Positions 23,507 through 31,376 of a stretch of DNA of 64,000 nt are shown here, piece after piece. The translations under genes were made by a program, and so were the position numbers. The stretch spans positions 89,015 through 153,014 of the forward strand of contig JAQTZZ010000005.1 of the NCBI GenBank assembly GCA_028687545.1. The letters run 5' to 3'. The DNA is from Candidatus Wallbacteria bacterium (GTDB taxonomy: Bacteria > Muiribacteriota > JAQTZZ01). The first letter of the stretch is position 1. Every line of letters starts with the position of its first letter. The notes under the pieces are model-generated. The model worked only from the letters and a program-made list of their open reading frames with translations. It was not told the origin of the DNA and made no database searches.

Positions 23507-24965
23507 CTGCTGCCGGGATCTCCAGCCTAAACTGATATGATTCCGGATGTTTCAGCCAGGCTGCGGCCTCTTTTACCGGTTCACTGGAATCAAGCCAGTA
23601 ATCGGGCAGATATCCCACGCCTTCTTCCAATCCCGGTGTCAGGAGAATTTTAGAGGGGATCAGGAATCTGATCCTGGAATTCGGCAATTCATATTCTCTG
23701 ACCTCGCCAAAGGTGGCTACACCTCCGGAGTTTTCGCCCACGATTACGGCATTTGGGATCGACTCGGAATATAACAGAGTATCTTCGCTTGCCGATGCGC
23801 TCCTGCGGTTGGACAGAAACAATGCTTTGCCCTGATAATTTCCGGTCTGTTGTCCGCTGTCGTCTTCCACCTCCCATTGCACAACCGGCTTTTTTTTCAG
23901 TGTTTCCACTTCTTTTCTGGCATTTAAGATTATTTCCTGAATATAATCGGGAGAATTTTCGAGGTCCAGATTCGCCCAGGATTGCATCACAGGAGGAGAA
24001 GACAGGGCGGCATAGTATAAGCGCAAATGAGCGCATCCGTTCAGATTTGTCACGAATTCTTCCGAATAGGTATCAGAACCGCCCTGGTTCGAAAGCAGAT
24101 TGACCACAAAGCAGGATTTGTCCTTGAGAATCTTTCCGTATTCCGCATATTCAGTAAGCTTTTGGTCATATCCGAAGTCGAAAGTGGACACTCTCACTAC
24201 CGGAACTCCTTCGCGCTCTGAAACCGCGAAAACTTCGCCCCCATTATCCGATTCATTGATTCTGCAGTCATGCAGGAACAGTTTCCGATTTCCGGAAGAG
24301 AACCCTATGGTGATGGAATCAATCTTCTCATAAGACAAAGTTCCAATCAGGAATTGCTCCCTGCTGGAAGCAGCGAGAGTCTGGAATAAAAATTTCCCGC
24401 GCTGAGCGTCAGTGACAAGATCTCCGGCAATCACTCCGGAAACCCCGGATTGAATCACCACATAATCGTTCCCCTTCTTTTCCACCAGAAGATCCGAAAA
24501 ACAGGCGTTCTTATGTCTGTAAAAAGTGTGCATTTTGTTTCCGCAGAACGCAAAATGCCCGTCGATTATCCCGGAAAACCCGTCTGCCAAGATTTTTTCT
24601 ATTTCCGCTACTGAGACCCGGTCCACACTTCCGATATAATCTGAGATGTTTTTATAAACCTCCGGGAAATTCACCCCGTGGTTTTCCCAGTAAAACCGGC
24701 CGCTGTAAGCGTCATCAAAAAGACAGTTGATCATCTCCAGATCCTGGAGTGCTTGCTCCCGGCTGAGATAGTCCGGACAATTCTCTGTGGTCAGCTTGGG
24801 GATCGAGAGGAAAATCGTGGGTCTGTACACCAGATCCACATATCCGGTAAGAGCCCCAGGTATCTTGACAGAAGAAAATTTATCGATCGTCTCTGCCTGG
24901 ACAGGATGGAACACGGCCTGCAATGCCAATACACCTGCCAGCAGCAGAGTGGTTGTCCTGATCAT
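23454..24965 (-). CDS. Secreted S41-family (C-terminal-processing) protease-like protein
   Basis: 503 residues from ATG 24965, which has GGAGGAAAC just upstream and is followed by a signal peptide (MIRTTTLLLAGVLALQAVFHPVQA). The open frame upstream of this ATG runs through the regulatory region and is not coding. The C-terminal third has the S41 core: ALFLSNRRSASASEDTLLY with the catalytic serine in SASASE, then VIVGENSGGVATFG and GVGYLPDYWL. No PDZ domain is obvious, and the N-terminal 280 residues are divergent. Promoter region 24991-25044 carries the four-unit 11-bp repeat shared with the two PD40 genes, so it is probably controlled by the same response regulator. Confidence 0.8.
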   Translation of the reverse strand: MIRTTTLLLAGVLALQAVFHPVQAETIDKFSSVKIPGALTGYVDLVYRPTIFLSIPKLTTENCPDYLSREQALQDLEMINCLFDDAYSGRFYWENHGVNFPEVYKNISDYIGSVDRVSVAEIEKILADGFSGIIDGHFAFCGNKMHTFYRHKNACFSDLLVEKKGNDYVVIQSGVSGVIAGDLVTDAQRGKFLFQTLAASSREQFLIGTLSYEKIDSITIGFSSGNRKLFLHDCRINESDNGGEVFAVSEREGVPVVRVSTFDFGYDQKLTEYAEYGKILKDKSCFVVNLLSNQGGSDTYSEEFVTNLNGCAHLRLYYAALSSPPVMQSWANLDLENSPDYIQEIILNARKEVETLKKKPVVQWEVEDDSGQQTGNYQGKALFLSNRRSASASEDTLLYSESIPNAVIVGENSGGVATFGEVREYELPNSRIRFLIPSKILLTPGLEEGVGYLPDYWLDSSEPVKEAAAWLKHPESYQFRLEIPAAVEGIDFERWEDADRSCR

Positions 24966-24990
24966 GTTTCCTCCCCAGTGTTCTAAACTA

Positions 24991-25044
24991 ATAATAACAG
25001 ATTGCTGTAAACCACTCATGATGATCATGTAAAAAGATTGTAAA
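24991..25044 (-). promoter_or_regulatory. Four-unit 11-bp direct repeat (Pho-box-like) plus -10 box, S41-like gene
   Basis: Minus strand hexamers at 25044-25039 TTTACA, 25033-25028 TTTACA, 25022-25017 ATCATG and 25011-25006 TTTACA, each 11 bp apart. Then 9 nt and TATTAT at 24996-24991. The ATG lies 41 nt from the last hexamer. Same layout as at 29393-29446 and 29476-29529. Confidence 0.7.
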
Positions 25045-25107
25045 ATCTCAGTATCCAGCTTTCCCTTATTTCTTTTATCTTCTGGTTGGTATCAGTACCT
25101 CTGGATT

Positions 25108-25136
25108 TTGACAGAAATCCTCCTAATCTCTATGCT
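25108..25136 (+). promoter_or_regulatory. Strong promoter of the M50-like membrane protein gene
   Basis: TTGACA at 25108-25113, 17-nt spacer, TATGCT at 25131-25136. Predicted start of transcription near 25143, downstream of the first in-frame ATG (25139), so translation should begin at 25175. Confidence 0.75.
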
Positions 25137-25174
25137 TAATGCAATACATAGTTGATAAAAGAGTATGCTGTAAA

Positions 25175-25960
25175 ATGAAAAAACTGATGCCTGTGATCTG
25201 CATCGCGCTCTGGGCCTATCTGCTCACCTGGGTTCTGCATGAAGGCTTCGCCCATGGCGGGACAGCCCTGATGCTGGGAGCGAAATCCATTTTTCTTTCT
25301 ACCACTTATTGTAATTATGAGAATACGGACTTGAACGAATTCAGGAATCGGTTCGTGGCATTAGCCGGTCCGCTCATCTCGATCGGCACAGGCCTGATTT
25401 TCATCATTGTTTTCAGGAAATTTAATATTCCCGACCCAAACACCAGATTTTTCATCTGGCTGTGCGGCTATCTCGGAGTAACAACCGGCTCAGGCTATAT
25501 GCTGGCTCTTTCGTTCGCTAATTTCGGCGACATCTCAACATTTGTCAGTGGCTTCAGATTAGAATTGCTCTTGAGATTAGCCTTCACAGTCATCGGTTAC
25601 TATGTATACTTCCCGGCTTATCGGCAGGCAATGACAGATTTGGACTGCTTTCTCGGTTCAGATCCTGAGCGCTCCATCCTGGCGAAAAGATTGCTTCTGA
25701 CATCATACATTGCAGGTGCAGCAGGGATCTGCCTGTCTTCTCTGCTCTCACCAGAAGGAGTCAATGTTCTGCTGGCATCTGCGATACCCTCAGCACTTGG
25801 TGGGGGGATCTGGCTGGCGATGGGAGCCCGGTATGCCCATAAATTCAAAGCCCAGAGCCGGACTCCCCGGTATCTGATACACGACAGATTTCCGCTTTAC
25901 ACAGCCCTCAGCCTGGTCCTGATCCTGTATGTTTATATTGGCAGAGGAATCACGATTTAG
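25175..25960 (+). CDS. Integral membrane protein resembling M50 peptidases
   Basis: 261 residues from ATG 25175, chosen because the promoter at 25108-25136 excludes the earlier ATG at 25139. Six or so membrane segments. Segment 1 carries LHEGFAHGG, reminiscent of the zinc site of site-2 proteases but with HExxxH spacing instead of HExxH. NRFVALAGPLISIGTG recalls the AGP segment of M50 proteins, and a late aspartate (TDLDCF) is present. It is either a divergent intramembrane protease or a non-peptidase relative. A monocistronic gene. Confidence 0.6.
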   Translation: MKKLMPVICIALWAYLLTWVLHEGFAHGGTALMLGAKSIFLSTTYCNYENTDLNEFRNRFVALAGPLISIGTGLIFIIVFRKFNIPDPNTRFFIWLCGYLGVTTGSGYMLALSFANFGDISTFVSGFRLELLLRLAFTVIGYYVYFPAYRQAMTDLDCFLGSDPERSILAKRLLLTSYIAGAAGICLSSLLSPEGVNVLLASAIPSALGGGIWLAMGARYAHKFKAQSRTPRYLIHDRFPLYTALSLVLILYVYIGRGITI

Positions 25961-26080
25961 CGGATGTTTAAAGCAGCACAGGAATCGAGTCAAATTCTAA
26001 GCAGTATAAATGACAGAACTTGATGCATCCTGTATTCTGATAATCATCTGAAACTTTTCCAGCGTGGGAGAGGAGAGAAA

Positions 26081-26398
26081 ATGGCGTCAGAAAAAGATTT
26101 TGTCGAATTCATTGTTGAGCAAATGGAAGGCGCGGGAGCAGTCTCCTGTAAAAAGATGTTCGGGGAATACGGGATTTACTGCTCCGGCAAAATGGTAGCC
26201 CTGGTCTGCGATGATCGTCTGTTTGTCAAGCCGACCAAAAGCGGAAGGGATTTTATCGGCGATCTGACCGAGGTTCCTCCATACCCAGGTGCAAAACCCT
26301 GTTTTCTGATCGAAGACAGATTTGAAGACAGGGAATGGATCAGCGAGCTGATCAGGATTACTGCCCTGGAACTCCCGGAACCGGCGAGGAAAAAGTAA
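26081..26398 (+). CDS. TfoX N-terminal domain protein
   Basis: 105 residues with GAGGAGAG directly upstream of the ATG. The whole protein matches the TfoX_N family (Sxy-like): FVEFIVEQM, SCKKMFGEYGIYCSGKMVALVCDDRLFVKP and PPYPGAKPCFLIED. Full-length TfoX/Sxy promotes competence gene expression in gamma-proteobacteria; stand-alone N-domains such as this are common in other phyla and their role is unclear. The nucleosidase gene begins 11 nt after its stop, so they are probably co-transcribed. Confidence 0.88.
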   Translation: MASEKDFVEFIVEQMEGAGAVSCKKMFGEYGIYCSGKMVALVCDDRLFVKPTKSGRDFIGDLTEVPPYPGAKPCFLIEDRFEDREWISELIRITALELPEPARKK

Positions 26399-26408
26399 GA
26401 GGTTGATT

Positions 26409-27125
26409 ATGCAGACTCCGGTTAATGCCGTGATTGTTTCCGCAGATACGGAATGGAAGATGCTCCGCTCGCTGCTGCCGGACTTCCCGCTCAAGGAATC
26501 CCCTTTCGGCGCATGGTTCGTGATGGATCTAAATGTCACAGCCAGGGAACCAGGCGGTGAAGTCAGGATCGTGCCTGTCATTTTTTTCCAGGGCGGCTGG
26601 GGCAAGATCTCTGCCGCTGCCTCGACCCAGTATCTGATCGACCGCTGGAAGCCTGATTTTCTGATCGTTCTGGGTACTTGCGGAGGATTTGAAGGAGAGG
26701 TGGAAAGGGGTACTCTGATTGTCGCTGAACGCACCATAGTCTATGACATAGTAGAAAGAATGGGAAACCAGGAGCAAGCCATAACCCACTATACGACTGA
26801 GATCGATCTTTCAGGCCTGGGTATAGATCTGCCCGACGGAGCGCTCAGCACCCTGCTCGTATCCGCGGACCGCGACCTGGACCCTGCTGAAGTCGGCAGT
26901 CTCAAGGAACGCTTTAGGGCAGTGGCAGGCGATTGGGAGTCAGGCGCTATCGCCTGGGTGGCACAACGCAACTCTGTTAAATGCCTGATTGCCAAGGCTG
27001 TATCCGACCTGGTGGGAGATTCAGGCGGAGAAGCATACGGAAATCTGCAGACATACGCGGATAACACCAGGAAGCTGATGAGAAAGCTCCTGGCAATTCT
27101 ACCCGGGCTGATCCGGATTTCCTGA
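26409..27125 (+). CDS. Nucleoside phosphorylase / MTA-SAH nucleosidase family enzyme
   Basis: 238 residues from ATG 26409 with AGAGG about 8 nt upstream. PNP_UDP_1 fold: LIVLGTCGGFEGEVERGTLIVAE near residue 80, GDWESGAIAWVAQRN (the ME-type purine/ribose-binding glutamate region) and KAVSDLVGD with the catalytic aspartate. The family cleaves the N-glycosidic bond of purine nucleosides, 5-methylthioadenosine or S-adenosylhomocysteine; the exact substrate cannot be read here. Adenosine and cytidine deaminases at 35.7-37.2 kb suggest active nucleoside salvage in this organism. Confidence 0.8.
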   Translation: MQTPVNAVIVSADTEWKMLRSLLPDFPLKESPFGAWFVMDLNVTAREPGGEVRIVPVIFFQGGWGKISAAASTQYLIDRWKPDFLIVLGTCGGFEGEVERGTLIVAERTIVYDIVERMGNQEQAITHYTTEIDLSGLGIDLPDGALSTLLVSADRDLDPAEVGSLKERFRAVAGDWESGAIAWVAQRNSVKCLIAKAVSDLVGDSGGEAYGNLQTYADNTRKLMRKLLAILPGLIRIS

Positions 27126-27166
27126 TAAACTCGACTTGATAAGGCTGAACGGACTGGTTTCAGGAC

Positions 27167-27196
27167 CAGCTGGAGCTTATTCGAAGCTTCCAGCTG
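27167..27196. repeat. Imperfect hairpin between convergent genes
   Basis: CAGCTGGAGCTT (27167-27178) pairs with AAGCTTCCAGCTG (27184-27196) with a single bulged base. It overlaps the stop codon of the MFS gene. No T-tract follows on either strand, so it is not a standard intrinsic terminator. Confidence 0.5.
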
Positions 27197-28382
27197 CTGC
27201 AGGCGGGTACAGTTTTACTGTGAAGTATTTCTCTGGTATCCGCCTGAAAGCCAGATAAAAAAATAAGAAGACTGCGCTGAATAAAATGCCAAACACATAA
27301 AAACTGTCAAAGCCCCAGACATCAAACAGATACCCCAGGACAGGACCTAGAATCGATCTGATGCCGACAGCCAGCAGGCTGCACAGGGAAAGCACTGTGG
27401 CCCGCTTGTTTTCAAAGGTATAGGCCAGGATGCGGTCGTTCAGGATGTTCCTGTGCACCCCTCTGTTGAACTGATGGAAAAGGATCAGCAGAAAACTTCC
27501 GGCGCAAAGCAGCCAGGGCATCACAAACAGTGGCAGGATCAGGAACACGGGCATTACAAACAACATGCTTTTTCCGAAGAACGAGTTGATTTCCTGGCTG
27601 AACTTTGAAGAGAGGGCTGCGCCAAGGTTGTAAATTGTGAAAGCTATGCCGAACCAGGCGATCGTAAGGCCGGTATGCTGCATGTAGGGCTGGTAAAACC
27701 AGAGGAAAAGATTGATAAAAGCGCTGATACAGGCTGTGTAAGCTATGTACCATTTCACAAGCCTGTGCTTATTTACAAACTTGTAGGTCTCAGACAGAAT
27801 CGAAAAATATGACGCTCTCTTTTCTGCGCTCCTGCTCCTGGGTTCATCCATCAGGCTGACAGCCAGGTAGCTGAGCACAAAAAAAATTGCTGTAAGAAGA
27901 AAAGTCAGCCGCAGGGAGGTTTCGCCCACTAATCCGCCCATCAGGCTGGCGATGCCCCCGCCGATGATGGAAAGTGCCAGGCTGTTCCCCTGGATCTTTT
28001 TGAAGGATTCCTTTTCGCCGATGCATTCCAGAGTGTTATACAGCAGCGCTGAATCAGCGCCGCTGATCAGAGCAGCAGACAGGGCCCAGATCGTTTCAGC
28101 GATTACAAAATGCCAGAAGCAGGTGGACTGGTAGTATACCAGGCAGGCGATTATCACCAGGAATGATCCGGCCATCACGCTCTTGCGTTCTCCATATCTG
28201 TCCGCCAGAGTCCCGGTGGGAATCTCCAGAATCGCCAGCAGTATGCCGAAGTAAGATTGCAGAATCATGATCATGGTCATGGAAAGTCCTGCATCCTGCC
28301 AGAAAAGGACAATCACGGGCGTGAACAGGGCAAACATCCGGAAAAACGAAAACATGTAAAACTTGGAGATGTTGCCTTTCAT
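27177..28382 (-). CDS. Major facilitator superfamily transporter
   Basis: 401 residues from ATG 28382; the frame continues upstream into the PD40 gene but only this ATG lies in the 25-nt gap after its stop. About 12 membrane segments. The MFS loop 2-3 motif appears as LEIPTGTLADRYGERKSVMAG (D-R-x-G-x-R-K type). Probably a drug or metabolite efflux carrier. Co-directional with the PD40 propeller gene upstream, so probably co-transcribed from the four-repeat promoter. A decayed copy of its C-terminus lies at about 30552-30640, beside the second PD40 gene. Confidence 0.85.
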   Translation of the reverse strand: MKGNISKFYMFSFFRMFALFTPVIVLFWQDAGLSMTMIMILQSYFGILLAILEIPTGTLADRYGERKSVMAGSFLVIIACLVYYQSTCFWHFVIAETIWALSAALISGADSALLYNTLECIGEKESFKKIQGNSLALSIIGGGIASLMGGLVGETSLRLTFLLTAIFFVLSYLAVSLMDEPRSRSAEKRASYFSILSETYKFVNKHRLVKWYIAYTACISAFINLFLWFYQPYMQHTGLTIAWFGIAFTIYNLGAALSSKFSQEINSFFGKSMLFVMPVFLILPLFVMPWLLCAGSFLLILFHQFNRGVHRNILNDRILAYTFENKRATVLSLCSLLAVGIRSILGPVLGYLFDVWGFDSFYVFGILFSAVFLFFYLAFRRIPEKYFTVKLYPPAAAGSFE

Positions 28383-28407
28383 CAGTTGCTGCAATCCCGG
28401 AATGGAG

Positions 28408-29367
28408 TCAATGTGCCATGGGCCAGAGCTTCCATGAGCTGTCTGTTGCTGTTGTAAGCCTTTTCTTGTCAGTGCCGTCCAGATTGATGGAAAATATCTC
28501 ATCCTGGAACTGCATTATCGGATGCCATTCGTCTTCAGCGTTGAAGAGCAGGCGGCTGCCGTCCCTGGAAAAAGAAGTTGTGGTCAATCCATGAAGATGG
28601 ATGACTTCAGAGGTGCTGCCGGTTTTCAAGTCCATGATCATGATCCCATAGTCCTTGTCATCATCGGGTATATAGTATCCATCCTGGTAGTAGGCGATCT
28701 TTGTGCCGTCAGGGGAAAAAGACGGTCCATCGAAATAGTCTCCAAGTTTTTTCGGGGAGCTTCCATCAGAATTCATCAGATAAAGGCTTTTGCCATATTG
28801 CTTGGAATAGATAACGCAGAGAAGCTTCTTCCCGTCAGGAGATGGGACGGCCTGTCTCTCCTCCAGCTCAGGCCCTGTCATTGTCAGCCTGGCGATTGTG
28901 CCGTCCTGCAGGTCAAGAGTGTACAGATCCCAGTTTTCCGATACAAAATGGCTGAAAATCAGCTTTTTCCCGTCAGGTGAATAGCAGGGGGAATACACTG
29001 TCTGATCATTGAAAAAAGTCAGTCTCTTGACTTCGCTGCCGTCGATGTTCATCTGGTAGATGTCCCTTTTTTTATCATTGAAGTCCGGCATGTAACCATA
29101 GGCAATTTTTGTGCCGTCAGGTGAGATGCAGGGGGAGTCCTCAACTCCTGCAAGATTGTGAAGCCTGGTCTGGCCGCTGCCGTCTTCATTCATTATATAG
29201 ATGCTGCCATTATCAAAATTCTCTCCAAGTACAGAGTAGACTATTTTTCCCAGACTGTTCCCGCTTTTGCCGTTCGACTCCTGCTGAGCGGCATTTCCTG
29301 AAAAACGGCAAAGATACAGCAGGAAAAAAATCGCCATCAATGAATAAAACGGTTTTCTATTTTTCAT
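28408..29367 (-). CDS. Secreted TolB-like PD40 beta-propeller protein, copy 1
   Basis: 319 residues from ATG 29367, with GGAGGAAAT upstream and an N-terminal signal segment (FYSLMAIFFLLYLCRFSGNAA). It consists of repeated propeller blades with the PD40/TolB-like signature SPDGTKIAYGYM, SPDGKKLIFSHF, SPDGKKLLCVIY, SPDGTKIAYYQD and SRDGSRLLFNA, alternating with IYQMNIDGSEVKRLT-type strands. It likely forms a six-bladed propeller in the periplasm that binds peptides or glycans. Its divergent paralogue begins 192 nt away and shares the same kind of 11-bp repeat promoter. The MFS gene follows 25 nt after its stop. Confidence 0.85.
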   Translation of the reverse strand: MKNRKPFYSLMAIFFLLYLCRFSGNAAQQESNGKSGNSLGKIVYSVLGENFDNGSIYIMNEDGSGQTRLHNLAGVEDSPCISPDGTKIAYGYMPDFNDKKRDIYQMNIDGSEVKRLTFFNDQTVYSPCYSPDGKKLIFSHFVSENWDLYTLDLQDGTIARLTMTGPELEERQAVPSPDGKKLLCVIYSKQYGKSLYLMNSDGSSPKKLGDYFDGPSFSPDGTKIAYYQDGYYIPDDDKDYGIMIMDLKTGSTSEVIHLHGLTTTSFSRDGSRLLFNAEDEWHPIMQFQDEIFSINLDGTDKKRLTTATDSSWKLWPMAH

Positions 29368-29392
29368 ATTTCCTCCACCATGTTCTAGATTA

Positions 29393-29446
29393 ATGATAAC
29401 AAATCCTTGTCAAAGACTCATGATGAAATTGTAAAATAATTGTAAA
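29393..29446 (-). promoter_or_regulatory. Four-unit 11-bp direct repeat (Pho-box-like) plus -10 box, PD40 copy 1
   Basis: Minus strand hexamers: TTTACA 29446-29441, TTTACA 29435-29430, ATCATG 29424-29419, TTGACA 29413-29408, 11 bp apart. Then 9 nt and TATCAT at 29398-29393. The ATG is 41 nt from the last hexamer, exactly as in the S41-like gene. Confidence 0.7.
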
Positions 29447-29475
29447 ATCTGAAATGACATTACGGTCTCTATGAA

Positions 29476-29529
29476 TTTACATGAAATTTACTTTTTTTTC
29501 ACCGGATTTTTACAGTTGCAGGTTATCCT
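29476..29529 (+). promoter_or_regulatory. Four-unit 11-bp direct repeat (Pho-box-like) plus -10 box, PD40 copy 2
   Basis: Hexamers TTTACA 29476-29481, TTTACT 29487-29492, TTCACC 29498-29503, TTTACA 29509-29514, each 11 bp apart. Then 9 nt and TATCCT at 29524-29529. Predicted transcript start near 29536. Confidence 0.7.
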
Positions 29530-29559
29530 GAAACTATAGTTGAAAATTGAGGAGGCAAT

Positions 29560-30516
29560 ATGAAAAAAGCAGCACATCTGATTTGTTCGCTTTTACTGCT
29601 CTTTTTCTGCACATCCGGTAGCGCTGCGGAAGCAGATCCAGGACAAGCTATGGAGCGCGGCCAGGGGAAAATCGTATTCACGACTTATTTCACCATCGGT
29701 GAAAACTGCTTCAACATCTGCACTGTAAACGAAGACGGCAGCTGCCTGACCAGGCTGCACAAGGTTGGAGACGAAGGGACTCCCAGCATTTCCCCGGACG
29801 GCACAAAGATAATATATATGTGCAGTAAAGAAAACGACTGGACTGAAAGCGATATTTATCAGATGAATATGGACGGCAGCGATGTCCAGAGACTGACAGA
29901 ACTGCACGACTGGACCATTTCCTACCCTCGCTATTTCCCGGACGGGAAGAAACTGGTTTTCGGCCGCAGGGTAGCCTGCAACTATGATCTTTACACTCTG
30001 GATCTCTCGTGCGGCTCGATCCAGCGGATTACCCAGACCGGCGAAGAGATAAGAGAAATGTGTGCAATACCATCGCCTGATGGGAAAAAACTGCTGTGCA
30101 GTGCTTATTTACTGTATGAAAATATAAATACGCTTTTTTTGATGAATGCAGACGGCAGCGACTGCCGCAGAATCGTTCCCGAGGGCAGTGATGCGATTGG
30201 CATGTCATTCTCTCCTGACGGCAAGAAAATCGCTTACTGTATGGATAATCCTCATCCCAAACAGATCGAGCTGCTTGATCTTTCCACAGGTGTGACGAGC
30301 GAAGTGGTGAGAATCAAAGATTCTACAAATTATGGTGAAACTTCATTTACCAGGGACGGCAGACGCCTGATCATCAATGCCTGTGATGACGCCTTCCCGT
30401 CGCTTCCGGCTGCGGCAGGAGGTGGTTCTCAGCTCTTTTCCGTAAGTCTGGACGGAAAAGATGTGAAAAGAATCACTACCGATACTTACGAGAAACTCTG
30501 GCCAATGGCATTCTGA
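29560..30516 (+). CDS. Secreted TolB-like PD40 beta-propeller protein, copy 2
   Basis: 318 residues from ATG 29560, preceded by GGAGG. A signal peptide (LICSLLLLFFCTSGSAAEA) is followed by the same blade pattern as its divergent paralogue: SPDGTKIIYMCS, FPDGKKLVFGRR, SPDGKKLLCSAY, SPDGKKIAYCMD and TRDGRRLIINAC. It ends with the same KLWPMA motif as copy 1, so the two genes are clear duplicates. It is preceded by the cleanest example of the 11-bp repeat promoter. A remnant of an MFS C-terminus lies just beyond its 3' end, on the other strand. Confidence 0.85.
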   Translation: MKKAAHLICSLLLLFFCTSGSAAEADPGQAMERGQGKIVFTTYFTIGENCFNICTVNEDGSCLTRLHKVGDEGTPSISPDGTKIIYMCSKENDWTESDIYQMNMDGSDVQRLTELHDWTISYPRYFPDGKKLVFGRRVACNYDLYTLDLSCGSIQRITQTGEEIREMCAIPSPDGKKLLCSAYLLYENINTLFLMNADGSDCRRIVPEGSDAIGMSFSPDGKKIAYCMDNPHPKQIELLDLSTGVTSEVVRIKDSTNYGETSFTRDGRRLIINACDDAFPSLPAAAGGGSQLFSVSLDGKDVKRITTDTYEKLWPMAF

Positions 30517-30551
30517 AACCGCAGCAGCACAGGGACTGCGTCACCCGTCCG

Positions 30552-30640
30552 CTGCCGGCGGGTACTGCTTTACGTGAAATACTTCTCCGGTATTCTCCGG
30601 AAGGCCAGATAGAAGAAGAAAAAACCAATCACTCTGTACG
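30552..30640 (-). pseudogene. Remnant of an MFS transporter C-terminus
   Basis: The minus strand reads FYLAFRRIPEKYFT and then a stop, matching the FFYLAFRRIPEKYFT tail of the intact MFS gene at 27177-28382. DNA similarity covers about 90 bp (the GGCGGGTAC...GAAATACTTCTC...GCCAGATA region). The rest of the gene is absent. It lies beside PD40 copy 2 as the intact MFS gene lies beside copy 1, so an ancestral PD40+MFS unit was duplicated and one MFS copy decayed. Confidence 0.65.
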
Positions 30641-30705
30641 CATCATTTCAATCCCTTCTTTCTCTTTTCCAGCCGGGCATGTATCATAGCAACTGAGGAT
30701 AAATC

Positions 30706-31278
30706 ATGAAAAGGATCTGCGTATATTGCGGCTCGAATTCAGGATCTGCATCATACATGGATGCAGCCCGCAGGCTCGGCCTGGAACTTGCCGGGCGCAA
30801 GCTGGAGCTTGTTTACGGCGGTGCGGCAGCCGGCCTGATGGGAGAAGTTGCCGACTCTGTGATGAAAGCCGGCGGCAAGGCCATAGGCGTGATCCCGAAG
30901 CTTTTTTCAGACAGGCTGTCCCACAGGGGACTGACTGAACTTCACGTGGTGGAGACTATGCACGAGCGCAAGACGAAAATGTTCGACCTGGCTGACGGTT
31001 TCATCGCTCTGCCCGGAGGGTTCGGCACTCTGGAAGAGATCTTCGAGGTAGTCACCTGGGCTCAGCTCGGAATCAACCGCAAGCCCTGCGGCCTTCTCAA
31101 TGTGGACGGATATTTCGACCATCTGCTGCTCTTCCTGGACAATGCAGCAGCCTGCGGATTCATCAGAGAGACCCACAGAAACATGCTGCTTACTACCGAT
31201 GACCCGGCCCAGATGCTAGCAATGATGGAATCCTACCGCATGACTGACACAGGTAAATGGGTGGAGACTCGGGTTTGA
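30706..31278 (+). CDS. LOG-family nucleotide phosphoribohydrolase (TIGR00730-like)
   Basis: 190 residues with GAGGAT upstream of the ATG. Rossmann-like LOG/LDC-like family: ICVYCGSNSG at the start, VYGGAAAGLMGEVAD, ETMHERKTKMF (the catalytic Arg/Glu region) and the signature ALPGGFGTLEEIFEVVTW with PGGxGTxxE. Homologues hydrolyse the N-glycosidic bond of cytokinin or AMP-type 5'-monophosphates; in bacteria they are thought to act on purine nucleotides. The length is typical. Single gene. Confidence 0.92.
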   Translation: MKRICVYCGSNSGSASYMDAARRLGLELAGRKLELVYGGAAAGLMGEVADSVMKAGGKAIGVIPKLFSDRLSHRGLTELHVVETMHERKTKMFDLADGFIALPGGFGTLEEIFEVVTWAQLGINRKPCGLLNVDGYFDHLLLFLDNAAACGFIRETHRNMLLTTDDPAQMLAMMESYRMTDTGKWVETRV

Positions 31279-31317
31279 TGCTTCCAGGACTCGAAACAAA
31301 AGCAGCGGATTGTAACT

Positions 31318-31346
31318 TTGATTTTCAATCAATCCGGATATATTTT
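31318..31346 (+). promoter_or_regulatory. Promoter of the secreted protein gene at 31377
   Basis: TTGATT at 31318-31323, 17-nt spacer, TATTTT at 31341-31346. The ATG is 30 nt downstream with AGGGGG before it. Confidence 0.5.
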
Positions 31347-31376
31347 ACTTAGGTAAATGCAATTCCAGGGGGAAAA

